From Brachyhypopomus gauderio (lineage: Eukaryota > Chordata > Actinopteri > Gymnotiformes > Hypopomidae), in assembly GCF_052324685.1 (NCBI RefSeq), contig NC_135220.1:6207843-6271842 (forward strand): 64,000 bases of DNA, given 5' to 3'. A model generated the notes under the pieces. That model saw only the letters and a program-made list of their open reading frames with translations. It made no database searches and was not told the origin of the DNA. The position numbers and the translations under genes are program-made. Of the stretch, positions 46,919 through 59,755 are shown piece by piece; within the stretch, counting starts at the first letter, position 1, and each line of letters opens with the position of its first letter.

Positions 46919-49900
46919 ATATAGCCGCAAGCGGCGATTGGCGGGTTCACACAAAAAAGGCAAAAAAGCCCAAAAGGTCTTTTAGACTAACAAATTGGCC
47001 TCTTGGCCTCAATAGGCAAAAAGAAGCCCATTAGGTCCTTTATACCCAAAAGTGAATAGAAGCTGTTTGAGTGGAAAAAATGCACAAATAAATCAATGTG
47101 ACAAAACATTCAATTCAACTGAGGCACTAAAGGCCCAAAAGGATCACAATAATGTGTACTGGGAAATTGAGTCAGATCAAAAAGCTAAACCACATGCTGA
47201 GATCAGCTTTGTGTGTGTTTGTGTGGTATTTCATGTGAGCAATAGTTTTCAGTCAGTTCTGGAATATGGCCACTAGATGGAGGCCAAGTACTACCATACT
47301 GATATCTCATTAATCTCAGTAATGAAATAGGACATTTTGGTGAAATAAAAGGTTCATTTCTGGTCAGGCAGTGCACTTTTTGTTATGAGATGTAATTGCA
47401 AAGTTATAGACCTCATTGATCTGAATCATACAAGCCCCATTACTTGTCTGTATTCTGCATAACAACATTCCTGCATGAGTTTTTATGATTTCTTAGGTTT
47501 TTGGGTACTGTAGCGCCCCCGACAGGCCAATTTAAACCAACCTTGGCATACCTCAGAAGGACCTCAGGCTATAAAAGGCTGTCAAATTGGGAGTAGATTG
47601 CATACATGGTTTATGAGTTATAGCAATATAGGTCATTTATGGCATGGCCAGAAGGATATAATGGAAAAATGGACCTGCCTGAATATTTAAAAATCCAACA
47701 TTTTTAAAAAAAATTTTTACCTCCAGAGTCTACAGATTATGCTCATATCATTTTTTCCATAATTGCATCAAATTCCTAGGACTAATTCCAAAAGAGCTAT
47801 TTTCAAACAATTGATGAATGTGACAAAAGTATGCATTTTTTAATAGGACTTGTAATTGCAAAGTTGTCAGGTCTACTGCAAGGACTCAAAAGAATCAAGC
47901 GGCATTTTCCTAAGTGAAAATTTGGAGGAGTTATGCATGATTTTCACAAATAGCGCCACCTAGTGGCCAAATGTTTCAAAACTGCACAGCATGACACATA
48001 GTCCTGAGAAATGCACAGTGGTGAGGTTTCATGTTGATTGGGCAATGTTAAGTCTGTCAAATGGCCAATTAATTCAAATAAAAATTAATTGGCTCATGGC
48101 GGCCATGTTTTTTGAGTGATGATGTCATCATTGTGTGCCTTTATACCAATTAGGCCCCTGATGATGCCTGTAAAGTTTGGGCTTGATGTGACTAATGGTT
48201 TCTGAGAAACAAATTTCCCCATGTTATAGCGCCCCCTATTGGACAATCGTGGCCAGCTTTGACCACTGACCTCTGAGTCATGTGCCCTAACAACTGATAA
48301 ATTTTCATAAAGATAGGTCAAAGCATTGCTGAGATATAGCTGCTGAAGTAAATTTGGCCACGCCTCAGAGCTATTGATTGACATGTGACAACCAGACTGT
48401 ACACCAATGTCACAGTTTTGTTGATGTTCCTTGATAATGAGATTCTTGTGAATATTTTGACACCAAGATTGTGGTGATCAGATGAAAAACCAGGGACTAG
48501 TATAAAAAAGTAGGTTTTGCATATTATGCAAATTAGCAAAAAATCGAAGTAGGCGGAGCTTAATGGTTCTTGAGGCTTTTTTGTTTGTCTGGAGCCAAGG
48601 AATGCACCTGAAGTGGAATTTTGTTTCTAGGACCTACGGGGTGAGAGATATGGACCAAAACGCAAAATGCTGCGCTATAGCGCCACCATCAGGCCAATGT
48701 GGGTCTCTGTACTTTAGCACGGTCCCGCAAACAGACTACACCATTCTGCCAAGTTTGGTCTCCCTGGGCCTTACGGTCTAGGCTGCAGTATGCGTTTTAT
48801 GCGGAGAAAAATAATAATAATAAATATAGCCGCAAGCGGCAATTACGGGGTCCAAGCGCAGGGTATAGGCACCATCTGGCACGCCTGAGATGCGTAAGCA
48901 TGTGTGTGTAATCACTGGGTAGGTATGGGTGAAGCAATGTGTATATGAAACCTATAGGTAGGCCATTGCATGTGTGTGCATGTGTAAGAAAGATGTAGGG
49001 GTAATTCAGGAAATTCTAGTATAGCGCCACCTAGTGGTGCAATTCCCGTCATACTTGAGTATGTCTTAGAGGGTGTGTAGATGAACATAATATGTGAGTT
49101 TCATGTTGATTGGCATATGATAAGCTTGTGAAATGTGAACTGAAAGCTGATTGGTCGATAGCGGCGGCCATATTGGACATATGATGGTGCAGGTCAAGTA
49201 CCTGTGTCATAGGTGCATATAGATGATGCGTACCAAGTTTGGAGTTATTTGGCCAATCGGTGTGGGCAGGAGAGTTTTTTGGCCGTTATAGCGCCACCTA
49301 GGTGTGCATGTCTGCCAAAATGTATGTACCGGTCTAGACACCCAATAGGTACATGTGTGTGAAATTTGGAGTGAATTCATGAAAGTATGCCTGAGATACA
49401 GCAGAATATGTGGATTTTTGGCGAAGGAATTTTCTACGCTTGACTTGTGATGCATGTGGCCACGCCCATGTGCAGAAATGTGCACTTTGGCTCCATAACA
49501 ATTAAAGTTCAGACTCTTGTGAGCGCCTGGATACCACATATGTGCATGTATGTGAAAAATCCAGGGACTAGTACGCGCTCAAAAATGTGTGCAAATTTGC
49601 ATATTATGCAAATTAGCTCGACATGTAAGGGGCGGAGCATATAGCTTCAATGGAACTTTTTTTAGATGAGCACATGCCTGATCAGGTGAAGTTTACATTT
49701 TGTCTCTAGGACATACGGTTTAGGAGAAACACCAGTTTAAACTTTTTCATGCGTTTTTGTGCGCTATTGCGCCACCTATGGTCGGATCGGGCTGGCGTGT
49801 TGCGCCTGAGTAGCGGAGAGGAGTACTACAAGTTGGCCAAAGGAGAAGTCTGTAGGTCTTACGGTTTGGGCTGCACAACGCGTTTTAAGGCAGAAAAAAA

Positions 49901-50690
49901 ATTGGCATATGAAAAGCTTGTGAAAGGTGTACTGAAAGCTGATTGGTCGATAGCGGCGGCCATATTGGACATATGATGGTGCAGGTCAAGGACCTGTGTC
50001 ATAGGTGCATATAGATGATGCGTACCAAGTTTGGAGTTATTTGGCCAATCGGTGTGGGCAGGAGAGTTTTTTGGCCGTTATAGCGCCACCTAGGTGTGCA
50101 TGTCTTCCAAAATGTATGTGCCGGTCTAGACACCCAATAGGTACATGTGTGTGAAATTTGGAGTGAATACATGAAAGTATGCCTGAGATACAGCAGAATA
50201 TGTGCATTTTTGGCGAAGGAATTTTCTACGCTTGACTTGTGATGCATGTGGCCACGCCCATGTGCAGAAATGTGCACTTTGGCTCCATAACAATTAAAGT
50301 TCAGACTCTTGTGAGCGCCTGGATACCACATATGTGCATGTATGTGAAAAATCCAGGGACTAGTACGCGCTCAAAAATGTGTGCAAATTTGCATATTATG
50401 CAAATTAGCTCGACATGTAAGGGGCGGAGCATATGGCTTCAATGGAACTTTATTTAGATGAGCTCATGCCTGATCATATGCAGTTTACATTTTGTCTCTA
50501 GGACATACGGTGTAGGAGAAACACCTGTGTAAACTTTTTCATGCGTTTGTGTGCGCTATAGCGCCACCTAGGGTCGTATCGGGCTGGCGTGTTGCGCCTG
50601 AGTAGCGGAGAGGAGTACTACAAGTTGGCCAAAGGAGAAGTCTGTAGGTCTTACGGTTTAGGCTGCACAACGCGTTTTAGCGGAGAAAAA

Positions 50691-50736
<46 letters not shown>

Positions 50737-50845
50737 CGGAACAAATACAATAGGGTTCCAGCACCGGTGGTGCTTGGACCCCTAATAAGAAAGAAAAATC
50801 CGAGCAATAACAATAGGTTTCCCACACTGTGTGTGTGAACCCTAA
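46919..50845 (+). mobile_element. Family F1 repeat, copy d (nested in c, contains F2 a)
   Basis: It starts 'atatagccgcaagcggcgat', runs to the TAA tract at 48823, is interrupted by an F2 element, and resumes with its own 3' end '...actgtgtgtgtgaaccctaa' ending at 50845. Confidence 0.8.
48824..50785 (+). mobile_element. Family F2 repeat, copy a (two internal modules)
   Basis: It starts 'atatagccgcaagcggcaat' then 'tacggggtccaagcgcag', and ends '...gtgcttggacccctaa' after an (AAT)n tract. The roughly 791-bp internal module occurs twice (joint near 49900). Each module contains TAGCGCCACCTA-type motifs and an open minus-strand frame of 110 codons that I consider fortuitous. Confidence 0.82.
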
Positions 50846-52808
50846 TAAGAAAGAAAAAACCCGACAATTACAATAGGTTTCCCACACTACGTGTGTGAAC
50901 CCTAAATATAGCCGCAAGCGGCGATTGGCGGGTTCACACAAAAAAAGGCAAAAAAGCCCAAAGGGTCTTTTAGACCAACAAATTGGCCTCTTGGCCTCAA
51001 TAGGCAAAAAGAAGCCCAATAGGTCCTTTAGACCCAAAAGTGAATAGAAGCTGTTTGAGTGGAAAAAATGCATAAGTAAATCAATGTGACAAAACATTCA
51101 ATTCAACTGAGGCACTAAAGGCCCAAAAGGATCAAAATAATGTGTATTGGCAAAATGATTCAGATCACAGAACTAAATCACATGCTGAGATCAGCTTTGT
51201 GTGCGTTTGTGTGGTGTTTCATGTGAGCAATTGTTTTCAGTCAGTTTCGGTGTTTGGCCACTAGATGGAGCCCAAGTACTATCATACTGATATCTCATTA
51301 ATCTCAGTAATGCAATGACATTTTGGTGAATTAAAAGGTTCATTTCTGGTCAGGCAGTGCACTTTTTGTTATGAGATGTAATTGCAATGTTATAGACCTC
51401 ATTGATCTGAATCATACAAGCCCCATTACTTGTCTGTATTCTGCATAACAAGATTGCTGCGTGAGTTTTTATGATTTCTCAGGTTTTTGGGTACTGTAGC
51501 GCCTCCGACAGGCCAATTTGAACCAAACTTGGCCTACCTCACAAGGACCTCAGTCTATAAAAGCCTTTCAAATTGGGAGTTGATCACTTACATGGTTTAT
51601 GAGTTATAGCAATAAAGGTCATTTATGGCATGGCCAGAAGGATATAATGGAAAAATTGACCAATCAGACAAATAAAAATGCAACATTTTTTCCATATTTA
51701 GTTAACTACAGTGTCTACAGATTATGCCTATGCCATTTTTGCCATCATTGGATCAAATTCCTAGGACTAGTTCTTAAAGAGCTATTTTCAAACAATTGAT
51801 GAATGTGACAAAAGTATGCATTTTTTAATAGGACTTGTAATTGCAAAGTTGTCAGGTCTACTGCAAGGTATAAAAAGAAACAAGTTGCATGTTCCTAAGT
51901 GAAAATTTGGAGGAGTTATGCATGATTTTCACAAATAGCGCCACCTAGTGGCCAAATGTTTCAACACTGCACAGTATGACACATAGTCCTGGGATATGCA
52001 CAGTGATGAGGTTTCATGTTGATTGGCCAATGGTAAGTCTGTCAAATGGCCAATTAATTCAAATAAAAATTAATTGGCTCATGGCGGCCATGTTTTTTGA
52101 GTGATGAGGTCATCATTGTGTGCCTTGATACCACTTGGGCCCCTGATGATGCCTGTAAAGTTTGGGCTTGATGTGACTAATGGTTTCTGAGAAACAAATT
52201 TCCCCATGTTATAGCGCCCCCTATTGGACAATCGTGGCCAGCTTTGACCTGTGACCTCTGAGTCATGTGCCCTAACAACTGATAAATTTTCATAAAGATA
52301 GGTCAAAGCATTGCTGAGATATAGCTGCTGAAGTCAATTTGGCCACGCCTCAGAGCTATTGATTGACATGTGACAACCAGACTGTATACCAATGTCACAG
52401 TTTTGTTGATGTTCCTTGATAATGAGATTCTTGTGAATATTTTGACACCAAGATTGTGGTGATCAGATGAAAAACCAGGGACTAGTATAAAAAAGTAGGT
52501 TTTGCATATTATGCAAATTAGCAAAAAATCTAAGTAGGCGGAGCTTAATGGTTCTTGAGGCTTTTTTGTTTGTCTGGAGCCAAGGAATGCACCTGAAGTG
52601 GAATTTTGTTTCTACGACCTACGGGGTGGGAGATATGGACCAAAACGCAAAATGCTGCGCTATAGCGCCACCATCAGGCCAATGTGGGTCTCTGTACTTT
52701 AGCACGGTCCCGCAAACAGACTACACCAGTCTGCCAAGTTTGGTCTCCCTGGGCCTTACGGTTTAGGCTGCAGTATGCGTTTTATGCGGAGAAAAATAAT
52801 AATAATAA

Positions 52809-54675
52809 ATATAGCCGCAAGCGGCAATTACGGGGTCCAAGCGCAGGGTATGGGCACCATCTGGCACGCCTGAGATGCGTAAGCATGTGTGTGTAATCAC
52901 TGGGTAGGTATGGGTGAAGCAATGTGTATATGAAACCTATAGGTAGGCCATTGCATGTGTGTGCATGTGTAAGAAAGATGTAGGGGTAATTCAGGAAATT
53001 CTAGTATAGCGCCACCTAGTGGTGCAATTCCCGTCATACTTGAGCATGTCTTAGAGAGTGTGTAGATGAACATAATATGTGAGTTTCATGTTGATTGGCA
53101 TATGATAAGCTTGTGAAATGTGAACTGAAAGCTGATTGGTCGATAGCGGCGGCCATATTGGACATATGATGGTGCAGGTCAAGGACCTGTGTCATAGGTG
53201 CATATAGATGATGCGTACCAAGTTTGGAGTTATTTGGCCAATCGGTGTGGGCAGGAGAGTTTTTTGGCCGTTATAGCGCCACCTAGGTGTGCATGTCTGC
53301 CAAAATGTATGTACCGGTCTAGACACCTAATAGGTACATGTGTGTGAAATTTGGAGTGAATACATGAAAGTATGCCTGAGATACAGCAGAATATGTGGAT
53401 TTTTGGCGAAGAAATTTTCTACGCTTGACTTGTGATGCATGTGGCCACGCCCATGTGCAGAAATGTGCACTTTGGCTCCATAACAATTAAAGTTCAGACT
53501 CTTGTGAGCGCCTGGATACCACATATGTGCATGTATGTGAAAAATCCAGGGACTAGTACGCGCTCAAAAATGTGTGCAAATTTGCATATTATGCAAATTA
53601 GCTCGACATGTAAGGGGCGGAGCATATGGCTTCAATGGAACTTTTTTTAGATGAGCACATGCCTGATCAGGTGAAGTTTACATTTTGTCTCTAGGACATA
53701 CGGTTTAGGAGAAACACCAGTTTAAACTTTTTCATGTGTTTTTGTGCGCTATAGCGCCACCTATGGTCGGATCGGGCTGGCGTGTTGCGCCTGAGTAGCG
53801 GAGAGGAGTACTACAAGTTGGCCAAAGGAGAAGTCTGTAGGTCTTACGGTTTAGGCTGCACAACGAGTTTTAAGGCAGAAAAAAAATTGGCATATGAAAA
53901 GCTTGTGAAAGGTGTACTGAAAGCTTATTGGTCGATAGCGGCGGCCATATTGGACATATGATGGTGCAGGTCAAGGACCTGTGTCATAGGTGCATATAGA
54001 TGATGCGTACCAAGTTTGGAGTTATTTGGCCAATCGGTGTGGGCAGGAGAGTTTTTTGGCCGTTATAGCGCCACCTAGATGTGCATGTCTGCCAAAATGC
54101 ATGTGCAGGTCTAGACACCCAGTAGGTACATGTGTGTGAAATTTGGTATGAATACGTGAAAGAATGCCTGAGATATAGCAGAATATGTGGATTTTTGGCG
54201 AAGGAATTTTCTACGCTTGACTTGTGATGCATGTGGCCACGCCCATGTGCAGAAATGTGCACTTTGGCTCCATAACAATTAAAGTTCAGACTCTTCTGAG
54301 CGCCTGGATATCACATATGTGCATGTATGTGAAAAATCCAGGGACTAGTACGCGCTCAAAAATGTGTGCAAATTTGCATATTATGCAAATTAGCTCGACA
54401 TGTAAGGGGCGGAGCATATGGCTTCAATGGAACTTTTTTTAGATGAGCACATGCCTGATCAGATGAAGTTTACATTTTGTCTCTAGGACATACGGTTTAG
54501 GAGAAACACCAGTTTAAACTTTTTCATGCGTTTTTGTGCGCTATAGCGCCACCTAGGGTCGTATCGGGCTGGCGTGTTGCGCCTGAGTAGCGGAGAGGAG
54601 TACTACAAGTTGGCCAAAGGAGAAGTCTGTAGGTCTTACGGTTTAGGCTGCACAACGCGTTTTAGCGGAGAAAAA

Positions 54676-54712
<37 letters not shown>

Positions 54713-54761
54713 CGGAACAAATACAATAGGGTTCCAGCACCTTCAGTGCTTGGACCCCTAA
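52809..54761 (+). mobile_element. Family F2 repeat, copy b (two internal modules)
   Basis: Very similar to copy a, including the captured 5' segment and two modules of about 792 bp (joint near 53885). It ends '...ttcagtgcttggacccctaa' at 54761. Confidence 0.82.
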
Positions 54762-56680
54762 ATATAGCCGCAAGCGGCAATTGGCGGGTTCACACACGAA
54801 TAGGCCACTTGGCTTCAATAGGCAATAGACCCAATAGGTCCTTTAGACCCAAAAGAAGCTGTTTGAGTGGAAAAAATGCACAAATAAATCAATGTGCAAA
54901 AAAATGTTCAATTGGGGCACTAAAGGCCCAAAAGGATCAAAATAATGTGTATTGGCAAAATGATTCAAATCACAAAACTAAATCACATGCTGAGATTAGC
55001 TTTGTGTGTGTGTTTGTGTGGTATTTCATGTGAGAAATAGTTTTCAGTCCGTTCCGATGTTTGGCCACTAGATGGAGCCCAAGTACTACCATACTGATAT
55101 CTCATTAATCTCAGTAATGCAATATGACATTTTGGTGAATTAAAAGGTTCATTTCTGGTCAGGCAGTGCACTTTTTGTTATAAGATGCAATTGCAATGTT
55201 ATAGAACTTATTGATCTGGACAATACAAGACCAATTACTTGTCTGTATTCTGCATAACAAGATTGCAGCATGAGTTTTTATGTTTTCTTAGGTTTTTGGG
55301 TACTGTAGCGCCCCCGACAGGCCAATTTGAACCAAACTTGGCATACCTCACAGGGACCTCAGTCTATAAAAGCCTTTCAAATTGGGAGTTGATCACTTAC
55401 ATGGTTTATGAGTTATAGCAATAAAGGTCATTTATGGCATGGCCAGAAGGATATAATGGGAAAATGGACCAATCAGAAAAATAAAAATCCAACATTTTTT
55501 TACTCAGTTTTTACCTACAGAGTCTACTGATTATGCTCATAGCAATTTTTCCATAATTGGATCAAATTCCTATGACTAGTTTGTAAATAGCTATTTTCAA
55601 ACAATAGATGAATGTGACAAAAGTATGCATTTTTTAATAGGACTTGTAATTGCAAAGTTGTCAGGTCTACTGCAAGGAATAAAATGAAACAAGCTGCATG
55701 TTCGTAAGTGAAAATTTGGAGGAGTTATGCATGATTTTCACAAATAGCGCCACCTAGTGGCCATATGTTTTAAAACTGCACAGCATGACACATAGTCCTG
55801 AGATATGCACAGTGGTGAGGTTTCATGTTGTTTGGCCAATGGTAAGTCTGTCAAATGGCAAATTATTTCAAATAAAAATTAATTGGCTCATGGCGGCCAT
55901 GTTTTTTGAGTGATGATGTCATCATTGTGTGTCTTGATATCACTTGGGCCCCTGATGATGCCTGTAAAGTTTTGGCTTGATGTGACTAATGGTTTCTGAG
56001 ATACAGTTTTTCCCATGTTATAGCGCCCCCTATTGGACAATCGAGGCCAGCTTTGACCTATGACCTCGGAGTCATGTGCCCTAACAACTGTTAAAATTTT
56101 ATGAAGATCCGTCAAAGCGTTGCTGAGATATGGCTGTTTAAGTAAATTTGGCCACGCCTTGGAGCCATTGATTGACATGTGACAACCAGACTGTATGCAA
56201 ATCTCAAAATGTTTTTAAGCAACTTTGATAATGAGATTCTCCTGAATATTTTGACACCAAGGTTGTGGTGATCCGATGAAAAACCAAGGAGTAGTAGGAA
56301 AAAGTAGGTTTTGCATATTATGCAAATTAGCAAAAAATCTAAGTAGGCGGAGCTTAATGGTTCTTGAGGCTTTTTTGTTTGGCCTGAGCCAAGGAATCCA
56401 ACAGAAGTGGAATTTTGTTTCTAGGCCCTACGGTTTGGGAGATATGGACCAAAACGCAAAAAGGTGCGCTATAGCGCCACCATCAGGCCAATGTGGGTCT
56501 CTGTGCTTTAGCACGGTCTCGCAAAGAGACTACACCATCCTGCCAAGTTTGGTCTCCCTGGGCCTTACGGTCTAGGCTGCAGTATGCGTTTTATCAGTAG
56601 AAAAATAATAATAATAATAAGAAGAAAGAAAAAACCCGACAATTACAATAGGTTTCCCACACTACGTGTGTGAACCCTAA
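54762..56680 (+). mobile_element. Family F1 repeat, copy f
   Basis: An uninterrupted F1 copy starting exactly at the end of F2 b, closest to copy a (23124) in its 5' part ('cacgaataggccacttggct'). It ends with the hairpin '...actacgtgtgtgaaccctaa' at 56680. Confidence 0.82.
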
Positions 56681-56746
56681 TAATAAGAAGAAAGAAAAAA
56701 CCCGACAATTACAATAGGTTTCCCACACTACGTGTGTGAACCCTAA

Positions 56747-57050
56747 TAATCGGAACAAAACCAATAGGGTTCCAGCACCGCTGGTGCTTGGACCCCTAAT
56801 AATAATAATAATCAGAACAATTACAATAGGGTTCCAGCACCGCTGGTGCTTGGACCCCTAATAATAATAATAATAATAATAAAAATCGGAACAAAAACAA
56901 TAGGGTTCCAGCACCGGTGGTGCTTGGACCCCTAATAAAAATCGGAACAATTACAATAGGGTTCCAGCACCGGTGGTGCTTGGACCCCTAATAATAATAA
57001 TCGGAACAAATACAATAGGGTTCCAGCACCACTGGTGCTTGGACCCCTAA
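56747..57050 (+). repeat. Stack of five F2-type 3' ends without 5' partners
   Basis: Five consecutive units each read roughly 'taat-cggaacaa-acaatagggttccagcacc-(g/a)(c/g)tggtgcttggacccctaa', separated by TAA tracts of varied length. None has a matching F2 start nearby, so they are orphan 3' termini. The small differences between units show they are not one recent expansion. Confidence 0.88.
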
Positions 57051-59755
57051 ATAGCCGCAAGCGGCAATTACGGGGTCCAAGCACAGGGTATGGGCACCAT
57101 CTGGCACGCCTGAGATGCGTAAGCATGTGTGTGTAATCACTGGGTAGGTATGGGTGAAGCAATGTGTATATGAAACCTATAGGTAGGCCATTGCATGTGT
57201 GTGCATGTGTAAGAAAGATGTAGGGGTAATTCAGGAAATTCTAGTATAGCGCCACCTCGTGGTGCAATTCCCGTCATACTTGAGTATGTCTTAGAGGGTG
57301 TGTAGATGAACATAATATGTGAGTTTCATGTTGATTGGCTTATGATAAGCTTGTGAAATGTGAACTGAAAGCTGATTGGTCGATAGCGGCGGCCATATTG
57401 GACATATGATGGTGCAGGTCAAGGACCTGTGTCATAGGTGCATATAGATGATGCGTACCAAGTTTGGAGTTATTTGGCCAATCGGTGTGGGCAGGAGAGT
57501 TTTTTGGCCGTTATAGCGCCACCTAGGTGTGCATGTCTGCCAAAATGTATGTACCGGTCTAGACACCCAATAGGTACATGTGTGTGAAATTTGGAGTGAA
57601 TACATGAAAGTATGCCTGAGATACAGCAGAATATGTGGATTTTTGGCGAAGGAATTTTCTACGCTTGACTTGTGATGCATGTGGCCACACCCATGTGCAG
57701 AAATGTGCACTTTGGCTCCATAACAATTAAAGTTCAGACTCTTGTGAGCGCCTGGATACCACATATGTGCATGTATGTGAAAAATCCAGGGACTAGTACG
57801 CGCTCAAAAATGTGTGCAAATTTGCATATTATGCAAATTAGCTCGACATGTAAGGGGCGGAGCATATGGCTTCAATGGAACTTTTTTTAGATGAGCACAT
57901 GCCTGATCAGGTGAAGTTTACATTTTGTCTCTAGGACATACGGTTTAGGAGAAACACCAGTTTAAACTTTTTCATGCGTTTTTGTGCGCTATAGCGCCAC
58001 CTATGGTCGGATCGGGCTGGCGTGTTGGGCCTGAGTAGCGGAGAGGAGTACTACAAGTTGGCCAAAGGAGAAGTCTGTAGGTCTTACGGTTTAGGCTGCA
58101 CAACGCGTTTTAAGGCAGAAAAAAAATTGGCATATGAAAAGCTTGTGAAAGGTGTACTGAAAGCTGATTGGTCGATAGCGGCGGCCATATTGGACATATG
58201 ATGGTGCAGGTCAAGGACCTGTGCCATAGGTGCATATAGATGATGCGTACCAAGTTTGGAGTTATTTGGCCAATCGGTGTGGGCAGGAGAGTTTTTTGGC
58301 CGTTATAGCGCCACCTAGGTGTGCATGTCTGCCAAAATGTATGTGCAGGTCTAGACACTCAATAGGTGCATGTATGTGAAATTTGGTATGAATACATGAA
58401 AGAATGCCTGAGATATAGCAGAATATGTGGATTTTTGGCGAAGGAATTTTCTACGCTTGACTTGTCATGCATGTGGCCACGCCCATGTGCAGAAATGTGC
58501 ACTTTGGCTCCATAACAATTAAAGTTCAGACTCTTGTGAGCGCCTGGATACCACAAATATGCATGTATGTGAAAAATCCAGGGACTAGTACGCGCTCAAA
58601 AATGTATGCAAATTTGCATATTATGCAAATTAGCTCGACATGTAAGAGGCGGAGCATATGGCTTCAATGGAACTTTTTTTAGATGAGCTCATGCCTGATC
58701 AGATGCAGTTTGAATTTTGTCTCTAGGACATATGGTGTAGGAGAAACACCTGTGTAAACTTTTTCATGCGTTTGTGTGAGCTATAGCGCCACCTATGGTC
58801 GTATCGGGTTGGCGTGTTGCGCCTGAGTAGCGGAGAGGAGTACTATAAGTTGGCCAAAGGAGAAGTCTGTAGGTCTTACGGTTTAGGCTGCACAACGCGT
58901 TTTAAGGCAGAAAAAAAATTGGCATATGAAAAGCTTGTGAAAGATGTACTGAAAGCTGATTGGTCGATAGCGGCGGCCATATTGGACATATGATGGTGCA
59001 GATCAAGGACCTGTGTCATAGGTGCATATAGATGATGCGTACCAAGTTTGGAGTTATTTGGCCAATCGGTGTGGGCAGGAGAGTTTTTTGGCCGTTATAG
59101 CGCCACCTAGGTGTGCATGTCTGCCAAAATGCATGTGCAGGTCTAGACACCCAATAGGTACATGTGTGTGAAATTTGGAGTGAATACATGAAAGTATGCC
59201 TGAGATACAGCAGAATATGTGTATTTTTGGCGAAGGAATTTTCGACGCATGACTTGTGATGCATGTGGCCACGCCCATGTGCAGAAATGTGCACTTTGGC
59301 TCCATAACTTTTAAAGTTCAGACTCTTCTGAACGTTTTGATACCACATATGTGCATGTATGTGAAAAATCCAGGGACTAGTACGCGTTCAAAAATGTGTG
59401 CAAATTTGCATATTATGCAAATTAGCTCGACATGTAAGGGGCGGAGCTTATGGGTTCAAATGTATTTTTTGTAGAATGGAAGATGACTGATCAGATGCAA
59501 TTGGAATTTTTTGTTTATGACATACGGTGTAGGCGTGACAATTTTTTGCGCTCTATAGCGCCACCTATGGTCGGATCGGGCTGGCGTGTTGCGCCTGAGT
59601 AGCGGAGAGGAGTACTACAAGTTGGCCAAAGGAGAAGTCTGTAGGTGTTACGGTTTGGTCTGCACAACGCGTTTTAGGGCAGAAAAAGAAGAATAATAAT
59701 AATAATCGGAACAATTACAATAGGGTTCCAGCACCTTCAGTGCTTGGACCCCTAA
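57051..59755 (+). mobile_element. Family F2 repeat, copy c (three internal modules)
   Basis: It starts 'atagccgcaagcggcaatta' with 'ggggtccaagcac', carries three internal modules (joints near 58125 and 58915), and ends '...ttcagtgcttggacccctaa'. The last module has a diverged 3' part ('gtattttttgtagaatgg') shared with copy d. Confidence 0.83.

Larger units (their letters stand above)
44826..50905 (+). mobile_element. Family F1 repeat, copy c (5' truncated, contains nested d and F2 a)
   Basis: It lacks the standard 5' end and starts in the 'ttgaggcactaaag' region. A segment of about 390 bp is tandemly duplicated (junction near 45213). The body runs to the TAA tract at about 46918, where copy d is inserted. 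Its own 3' end, '...actacgtgtgtgaaccctaa', is the last of three stacked ends, at about 50846-50905. Confidence 0.75.
50906..56746 (+). mobile_element. Family F1 repeat, copy e (contains F2 b and F1 f)
   Basis: It starts directly after the 'ccctaa' end of copy c. The body runs to the TAA tract at 52808. After the inserted F2 b and F1 f, its own 3' end '...actacgtgtgtgaaccctaa' finishes at 56746. Confidence 0.78.

Noticed and set aside
56600..57050. CRISPR-like array: repeated ~35-bp segments with spacers
   Set aside because: The repeats are F1/F2 3' termini with hairpins separated by TAA microsatellite, in a eukaryotic context with no cas genes. They are transposon ends.
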